DNA of 8,536 nucleotides from Thermococcus sp. Its GTDB lineage: Archaea; Methanobacteriota_B; Thermococci; Thermococcales; Thermococcaceae. The notes under the pieces were generated by a model that was given only the letters and a program-made list of their open reading frames with translations, had not been told where the DNA came from and did no database searches. The DNA is taken from assembly GCA_027062125.1 (NCBI GenBank), contig JAMOTW010000076.1, positions 1 to 8,536 of the forward strand, read 5' to 3'. The position numbers and the translations under genes are program-made. The stretch's first letter is position 1. Each line of letters begins with the position of its first letter. Below, piece after piece: positions 4,572 through 8,536 of this stretch.

Positions 4572-4937
4572 ATGGAGCCGCACGAATTCAAGCTTACGGA
4601 GGAGGGGATAAAGGCCGTTCTCCCCCCGCTTGAGGCCGAGATAATGGAGCACATGTGGCGCCTGAAGGTGGCCACCGCCGGCCAGGTCTACGAGTACATG
4701 AAGGAGAAGCACCCGGACATAAGGCGCTCCACCATAAGCATACTCATGAACAGGCTCTGCGAGAGGGGGCTCCTCAAGAGGAGCGTTGAAAAGGGAAGGG
4801 GCGGCATGAGGTACGTTTACAGCATAACCTCCACGAGGGAAGAGTTCGAGGAAAAGGTCGTCCAGAGCATCCTCGACGCCCTTATGACGAACTTTAAGGA
4901 GGCGACCTACGCCTACCTGTCCAAGATTAAGAAGTGA
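4572..4937 (+). CDS. BlaI/MecI/CopY-family winged-helix transcriptional repressor
   Basis: 121 aa. Residues 15-85 match the BlaI/MecI winged helix: LPPLEAEIMEHMWRL, then ATAGQVYEYMKEK, the recognition-helix stretch RRSTISILMNRLCERGLLKR, and a basic, glycine-rich wing ending in YVYSI. The C-terminal part, from STREEFEEKVV to the end, is the dimerisation helix region. In bacteria such repressors are inactivated when a membrane metalloprotease (BlaR1/MecR1) causes their cleavage at an Asn-Phe bond; an Asn107-Phe108 pair occurs here in a similar region, possibly by chance. Start: ATG 4572 with GGTGAT (4563-4568) and GGGAGGG (4554-4560) upstream; a GTG at 4512 in the same frame would lie upstream of the TATA box. 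The stop overlaps the protease start. Confidence 0.85.
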   Translation: MEPHEFKLTEEGIKAVLPPLEAEIMEHMWRLKVATAGQVYEYMKEKHPDIRRSTISILMNRLCERGLLKRSVEKGRGGMRYVYSITSTREEFEEKVVQSILDALMTNFKEATYAYLSKIKK

Positions 4938-5731
4938 TGACGATGCTGTTCATCATAGCGAGTCTCGAGGCCCTGCTGGCTGTGATAGCCCTAGCGGAGC
5001 TGGGTCTCGAAATATCGCTGGCGGCTTTCGGCGCGATACTTCTGCTGTACCTCTGGGTGTCCACCCACGACGTTAAGGGGAGGTACACCCACCTCCAGAG
5101 GAGCGAGGTCCCATGGCTCTACGACGGGATAGCCGAGATGGCCAGGAAGGCAGGGCTGGCCATGCCGAAGATCTACATCCTTGACGACTACATACCCACA
5201 GCATACTCCTTCAAGGACACGATAGTCCTCTCCCTGGGGCTCTTTGAGGTTCTGGACAGGGAGGAGATACTGGCGGTAGCCGCCCATGAGCTCGGCCACA
5301 TAAAGAACGGCGACACAAAGATGTTTCCCCTTATAGCATACGGCAGGTACCTGATGATGGTCTTCACCGCAGTCCTCATTATACTCACCAGGGACACGGC
5401 AGTAAGCCTGGCCTCCCTGACCCTTCTCGGACTCTACGAGGTGGTGAGGGCCAACTTCCACAAGGAAAGGGAGTTCGCGGCGGACGAGACTGCTCTCAGG
5501 CTCCTCGAAACCCCGATGAGTCTCAAGCGCGCCCTCGAGGAGCTTAAATACTACGAGGACCTCCGCGTTGGGGTGAAGTCCAGCACGCTACCCAGCATCG
5601 AGCCCACCATCGACAGGAACAAGAGGCAGAAGGTTCAGATAATAGAGACTCACCCGAGCTACGACGAGAGGATATTCCGCATACTCGTGGAGATGCACGG
5701 CAACAACATGTTCAACAACCGCGTGCAGTGA
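4937..5731 (+). CDS. M48-family (HtpX-like) membrane zinc metalloprotease
   Basis: 264 aa. Two N-terminal membrane helices (about 3-20 and 24-42) precede the catalytic domain. The zinc site is HELGH at 117-121 (His117, Glu118, His121), with the third ligand expected to be Glu179 in EREFAADETA. A second hydrophobic pair (about 130-151 and 155-170) lies between these elements, as in HtpX and Ste24 relatives. These enzymes degrade or process membrane and associated proteins. No separate sensor domain is visible. The ATG overlaps the repressor's stop by one base (TGATG), so translation is coupled; an ATG two codons downstream (4943) is also possible. By its coupling it is a candidate protease for the BlaI-family repressor, an inference from gene order only. 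Confidence 0.88.
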   Translation: MTMLFIIASLEALLAVIALAELGLEISLAAFGAILLLYLWVSTHDVKGRYTHLQRSEVPWLYDGIAEMARKAGLAMPKIYILDDYIPTAYSFKDTIVLSLGLFEVLDREEILAVAAHELGHIKNGDTKMFPLIAYGRYLMMVFTAVLIILTRDTAVSLASLTLLGLYEVVRANFHKEREFAADETALRLLETPMSLKRALEELKYYEDLRVGVKSSTLPSIEPTIDRNKRQKVQIIETHPSYDERIFRILVEMHGNNMFNNRVQ

Positions 5732-5737
5732 TGGAAT

Positions 5738-6274
5738 ATGTCGGTTGAAATCTTCCTCGACAGGGAGAAGGCGGAGAGGATACAGAGAACCCGCCCCACC
5801 AAGGACGAGTACTTCATGCTCATAGCGAAGCTCGTCTCGCTGAGGGCCACCTGTCCCAGGCTTCGCGTTGGGGCGGTGGCCGTAAAGGACGGCTACATCC
5901 TGGCGACGGGCTACAACGGGGCGCCGAGGGGGATGGACCACTGCATAGACGTGGGCTGTCTCATAGTCGACGGCCACTGCCACAGAGCGGTTCACGCGGA
6001 GCAGAACGTAATAGCAATGGCCGCAAGAAAGGGCATAAGCCTCGAGGGGGCAACGCTCTACGTAACCCACTTCCCCTGCGACACCTGCTTCAAGCTCGTC
6101 CTCAACGCGGGAATAAAGGAGATAGTCTACGAGGAGATGTACCCCAACGAGGCGACGGAGATACTCCTCAGGGAGGCCCAGGATAAGGGAATAGTGAAAA
6201 TAAGGCAGTTCAAGCTCTCAAAGGAGCGCGTCAGGCTCTTCCTCGAGGAGCTCTTCGGGGAGTTCGTTGATTAA
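5738..6274 (+). CDS. dCMP deaminase-like zinc cytidine deaminase (ComEB type)
   Basis: 178 aa. It belongs to the cytidine/deoxycytidylate deaminase superfamily. The catalytic zinc motif is His86-Ala-Glu88 with PCDTC at 113-117 (Cys114 and Cys117). The upstream GAVAVKDGYILATGYNGAPRG (44-64) and the HCIDVGC segment (68-74), rich in potential zinc ligands, are characteristic of dCMP deaminases. The expected reaction is dCMP to dUMP, feeding dTMP synthesis; the protein is cytosolic. The ATG at 5738 comes six bases after the protease stop, so the gene is very likely in the same transcript, although no functional link to the repressor/protease pair is evident. The stop codon lies directly against the stop of the convergent small membrane protein gene. 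Confidence 0.88.
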   Translation: MSVEIFLDREKAERIQRTRPTKDEYFMLIAKLVSLRATCPRLRVGAVAVKDGYILATGYNGAPRGMDHCIDVGCLIVDGHCHRAVHAEQNVIAMAARKGISLEGATLYVTHFPCDTCFKLVLNAGIKEIVYEEMYPNEATEILLREAQDKGIVKIRQFKLSKERVRLFLEELFGEFVD

Positions 6275-6658
6275 TCACCCACCTTTCTTTTCCCCCAGCT
6301 TTTCCTCAAGCTCCTCCAGCTTCTCCCTCATCTCCTCGAGCTCTATCGCTATTTTCCTGGTCAGTTCCGTTATCTCGCGCTCGGTCCTGTCAACCGCGAG
6401 GTAGACCTTGAAGATCAGAATGTACGCGAACCCTATCGCCACAACGAAGAGTGCATCCAGGCCCCTGCCGAGCCCGAGGATGGTCTTTATGAAGTTGGCT
6501 ATCTCAAGGGGGAACACCGAGACTATCAGGATGCCAACGAGTATCGTTTCCCAGAACAGGAAGTCCCCCCATTCTATCTCCTTCTTGCCGTATTTTCCAA
6601 GGACGTAGAGCATCAGGGCGGCGACAACTGTTATGGCTATGTACTGGACGGCATACAT
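6275..6658 (-). CDS. DUF2304-type small membrane protein, glycosyltransferase partner
   Basis: About 127 aa. Three hydrophobic segments are visible (about 2-19, 32-52 and 66-88 of the form starting MYAVQYIAI), followed by a charged C-terminal coiled coil from about 90 on, with repeated ITEL, ELEEMREKLEELEEKL heptads. Length and pattern suit DUF2304 proteins, often found next to GT2 polyprenyl-phosphate sugar synthases, for which they probably act as membrane partners. The upstream GT2 here lacks membrane helices, so this protein could anchor it. The frame also has ATG 6664 (overlapping the upstream TGA) and GTG 6667. I prefer ATG 6658 because GAGGTGAT (complement of 6663-6670) then lies four bases upstream. 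Family assignment is by pattern, not by search. Confidence 0.7.
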   Translation of the reverse strand: MYAVQYIAITVVAALMLYVLGKYGKKEIEWGDFLFWETILVGILIVSVFPLEIANFIKTILGLGRGLDALFVVAIGFAYILIFKVYLAVDRTEREITELTRKIAIELEEMREKLEELEEKLGEKKGG

Positions 6659-6663
6659 GCCCA

Positions 6664-7986
6664 TCACCTCAGCTTGTCAAACAGCAGGTTGAGAGCGATT
6701 TTAACACCCTCAAGGACGTTGGTTCCCTTTTTCATTGAGTACTCGGTATAAACGGCCTTTATCGGTACCTCGACGATTCTGCACCCGTTTTTGGCAGCTT
6801 CAATGATTATCTCGCTCGAGACGGCGTAGCGGTCGCAGGTTATCCGAATATTTGAGGCACAATCCCGGTTGAAGCATCTGAGCCCGCTCTGGCTGTCGCT
6901 GACGTATTTGCCCGCAAAAATGGCCGTTATACTGTCGAGGACGAAGTTGCCGAACTTCTTGACGAGGGGCATCTGGCTCGTGTCGCCCTTCAGGCGGGAG
7001 CCGACCGCGAAGTCCGCCTTGCCCTCTGCCACCGGCTTCATGACGCGGAGGGCGTCGCTCACGAGATGCTGGCCGTCGGCATCGAAGGTGAGGATCAGCC
7101 TCGCGTTCCTCCGGAGGGCGTACGCGAGACCGGTTCCAAGCGCGCCACCCAGACCGCGGTTGACGAGGTGTGTTAACACGTGAACGCCGTAGGAGCGCGC
7201 TATCTCCCCCGTCCTGTCCCTGGAGCCGTCGTTGACGACGACTATCTCCTCCCTCCGGAAGTAGCGAAGCAGGTCTTCGAGAACGCTCCCGATGGTTTTC
7301 TCCTCGTTGTATGCCGGAACGACGACGTAGGTATTCAGGAGGTTCTCCACCAGGTTTCTGAACTCCACCATGGTTGGAACCTCGAAGTCCGGCTCGACGT
7401 CGACGGAGAAGCTCATCCTGCCGGAATCGTGGGAGGTTATCATGACGGAGAGGGTGCCGAGCTTCTTCGCGGGGAGGATATCGTAGCCGTGGTCGCCGAC
7501 GACGAGGGTTTTCGTTGGCTCGGTGCCAAGCGAGTCGATTATCGCCCTCAGCTGGCCCGGTTCTGGCTTTAAATCCTCCACCGGAACATCGTCCCTCGTC
7601 GAGACGACCTCAAAGTAATCCATTATCCCGTGCATCTCCAGGGCCTTTAGCGCGGCCCTTTTTGAGCTCCGGGTCATGACCGCGAGCTTAACTCCCCTTT
7701 CCCTGAGAAACTGGAGAACCTCCATAACACCATCGAAGAGGAAACTCCCCTCCATACGCTCGGTCTCGAGTTCAACCATATGCCCGTAGAGTTCCTCAAA
7801 GTCCATGCCGAGTTCTCGCGAAACCCTCTGGAGGGCCTCGTACATTGGGGTGAAATCCCCGAGGGTCTCTTCCGGTATGCCCATCTTCAGGAGCCTAGAT
7901 TTGAGCCTCTTCTTGAGCTCGGTAAACGGTTCCGGTGCACCTATGAGGGTGCCATCGAGGTCGAAGACCACCAGCTGGACGTCCAT
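6664..7986 (-). CDS. HAD phosphatase-GT2 glycosyltransferase fusion
   Basis: 440 aa, two domains. Residues 1-215 are a HAD-superfamily hydrolase of the phosphoglycolate-phosphatase type: DLDGT at 9-13 (nucleophile Asp9, acid Asp11), Thr105 in VMTRSS, Lys140 and GDHGYD at 164-169, all motifs intact. Residues 218-440 are a GT-A family 2 transferase: VVPAYNEEKTIGSV, VVNDGSRDRT, the nucleotide/metal motif DADGQH (302-307), GSRLKG and the acceptor motif SQSGLRCFNRD. This type resembles dolichyl-phosphate glucose/mannose synthases, which charge a polyprenyl phosphate with a hexose on the cytoplasmic face. No C-terminal membrane helices are present; the overlapping DUF2304 gene may supply them. ATG 7986 is preferred over GTG 7995 because GGTGG lies close upstream of the former. 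The substrate of the HAD half is unknown. Confidence 0.85.
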   Translation of the reverse strand: MDVQLVVFDLDGTLIGAPEPFTELKKRLKSRLLKMGIPEETLGDFTPMYEALQRVSRELGMDFEELYGHMVELETERMEGSFLFDGVMEVLQFLRERGVKLAVMTRSSKRAALKALEMHGIMDYFEVVSTRDDVPVEDLKPEPGQLRAIIDSLGTEPTKTLVVGDHGYDILPAKKLGTLSVMITSHDSGRMSFSVDVEPDFEVPTMVEFRNLVENLLNTYVVVPAYNEEKTIGSVLEDLLRYFRREEIVVVNDGSRDRTGEIARSYGVHVLTHLVNRGLGGALGTGLAYALRRNARLILTFDADGQHLVSDALRVMKPVAEGKADFAVGSRLKGDTSQMPLVKKFGNFVLDSITAIFAGKYVSDSQSGLRCFNRDCASNIRITCDRYAVSSEIIIEAAKNGCRIVEVPIKAVYTEYSMKKGTNVLEGVKIALNLLFDKLR

Positions 7987-8002
7987 TTTGCCCACCGAAG
8001 GG

Positions 8003-8011
8003 TTTATTTTT
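8003..8011. promoter_or_regulatory. Shared TATA-like element of the divergent glycosylation genes
   Basis: TTTATTTTT on plus and AAAAATAAA on minus is the only clear AT-rich element in the 56-bp gap (7987-8042). On plus it would start transcription near 8033, about ten bases before the ATG at 8043. On minus it would start near the ATG at 7986, giving a very short or no leader. A single TATA element serving both directions is inferred. Confidence 0.4.
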
Positions 8012-8042
8012 GGGGTTTCCTACCATCAAGGGGTGCCTGAAT

Positions 8043-8536
8043 ATGATAGTGATTGCTCCGCTTATAGGTTTAACCCTGACACTCATCCTGACCCCTTACC
8101 TCGCAGGGGAAATGAAGAGGGCTGGAATCACGGGCAAAGACATTCACAAGCTGGAGAAGCCGGAAGTTGCCGAGATGGGGGGCCTGGCGGTACTCATCGG
8201 GCTCACCGTCGCCCTGCTCCCCTTCGCGGACTCCGAGGTCTCCAGGATACTCGCGGTTTTCCTCCTCTTCGGTCTGGTGGGGATAATAGACGACCTCGTG
8301 GCGCTCAAACAGTTGCACAAGGTTCTACTCTCGCTCCTCGTGGCGGTTCCGGTGGCTTTCTTCAACATCTCACCGGAGGTTGACGTCTTCGGTTACACGC
8401 TGAACCTCGGGATGGTTTATCCCATCTTCGCACTCCTTTTTGTCGTTGGCTCCGCCAACCTCGTCAATTTGCTCGCGGGGTTCAACGGCCTCGAGATTGG
8501 AACCTCCGCTGTGGCGCTGGGTTTTCTGGCGGCGAT
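8043..8536 (+). CDS. GT4-family polyprenyl-phosphate GlcNAc-1-phosphate transferase (AglH/Alg7-like), N-terminal part
   Basis: 164 codons are present and the frame is open to the right edge. This membrane enzyme family (MraY/WecA/Alg7) transfers a sugar-1-phosphate from a UDP-sugar to dolichyl or another polyprenyl phosphate. In archaea the AglH-type member begins the lipid-linked glycan for N-glycosylation. Visible are the first membrane helix (about 1-18), the cytoplasmic loop HKLEKPEVAEMGGLAVL with the characteristic MGG, the conserved FGLVGIIDDLVALK with paired aspartates, and ANLVNLLAGFNGLE, the family's NxxNxxDG-like block carrying Asn and Phe-Asn-Gly. Hydrophobic segments alternate with these. 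Start: ATG 8043 with GGGGTG (8030-8035) seven bases upstream. It is divergent from the HAD-GT2 gene, suggesting one pathway. UDP-GlcNAc as donor is inferred. Confidence 0.85.
   Translation, partial: MIVIAPLIGLTLTLILTPYLAGEMKRAGITGKDIHKLEKPEVAEMGGLAVLIGLTVALLPFADSEVSRILAVFLLFGLVGIIDDLVALKQLHKVLLSLLVAVPVAFFNISPEVDVFGYTLNLGMVYPIFALLFVVGSANLVNLLAGFNGLEIGTSAVALGFLAA

Overview
The window is chromosomal DNA of a hyperthermophilic archaeon of the order Thermococcales, most likely a Thermococcus of fairly high GC. This rests on the gene content: a two-subunit sulfide dehydrogenase/Nfn-type flavoprotein, an archaeal 4-phosphopantoate-beta-alanine ligase, diphthine synthase, and a GT4-type GlcNAc-1-phosphate transferase. 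It also rests on A/T-rich TATA boxes at archaeal spacing, tRNA genes with encoded CCA, and tightly packed genes with GGTGAT/GGAGGTG ribosome-binding sites. The genus is inferred; no database search was possible.

Layout. Positions 1-897 (minus) hold the end of a two-gene redox operon: the small flavin/[2Fe-2S] subunit of an Nfn/Sud-type ferredoxin:NADP oxidoreductase, then the first 16 codons of the large subunit. A divergent promoter region (898-1101) with dyads and a SurR-like motif separates it from the CoA-biosynthesis gene for 4-phosphopantoate-beta-alanine ligase (1102-1887, plus). A convergent XRE-type regulator follows (1890-2621, minus), then a divergent diphthine synthase gene (2726-3520, plus).

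Positions 3570-4430 hold two convergent tRNA genes, Val(CAC) on plus and Arg(CCG) on minus. Between them lie 705 non-coding bases with striking symmetry. Two roughly 305-bp imperfect palindromes stand in tandem. Each is bounded by an inverted copy of one repeat and each is centred on a GACGCCC/GGGCGTC hairpin; a third hairpin lies between them. I regard this as the most unusual structure in the window.

Positions 4493-6274 (plus) form a compact operon: a BlaI/MecI-family winged-helix repressor, a translationally coupled membrane M48 metalloprotease, and a dCMP deaminase-like enzyme. The first two resemble in layout the bacterial BlaI-BlaR1 repressor/protease pair, but with an M48 rather than an M56 protease. 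An 8-bp-period repeat array just upstream of the TATA box is a candidate operator.

Positions 6275-8536 are a glycan or lipid-sugar locus. On minus, a HAD phosphatase-GT2 glycosyltransferase fusion overlaps a small DUF2304-type membrane protein. Divergently on plus lies the start of a GT4 polyprenyl-phosphate GlcNAc-1-phosphate transferase, which would begin lipid-linked oligosaccharide synthesis. The GT2 probably makes a dolichyl-phosphate sugar donor for the same pathway.
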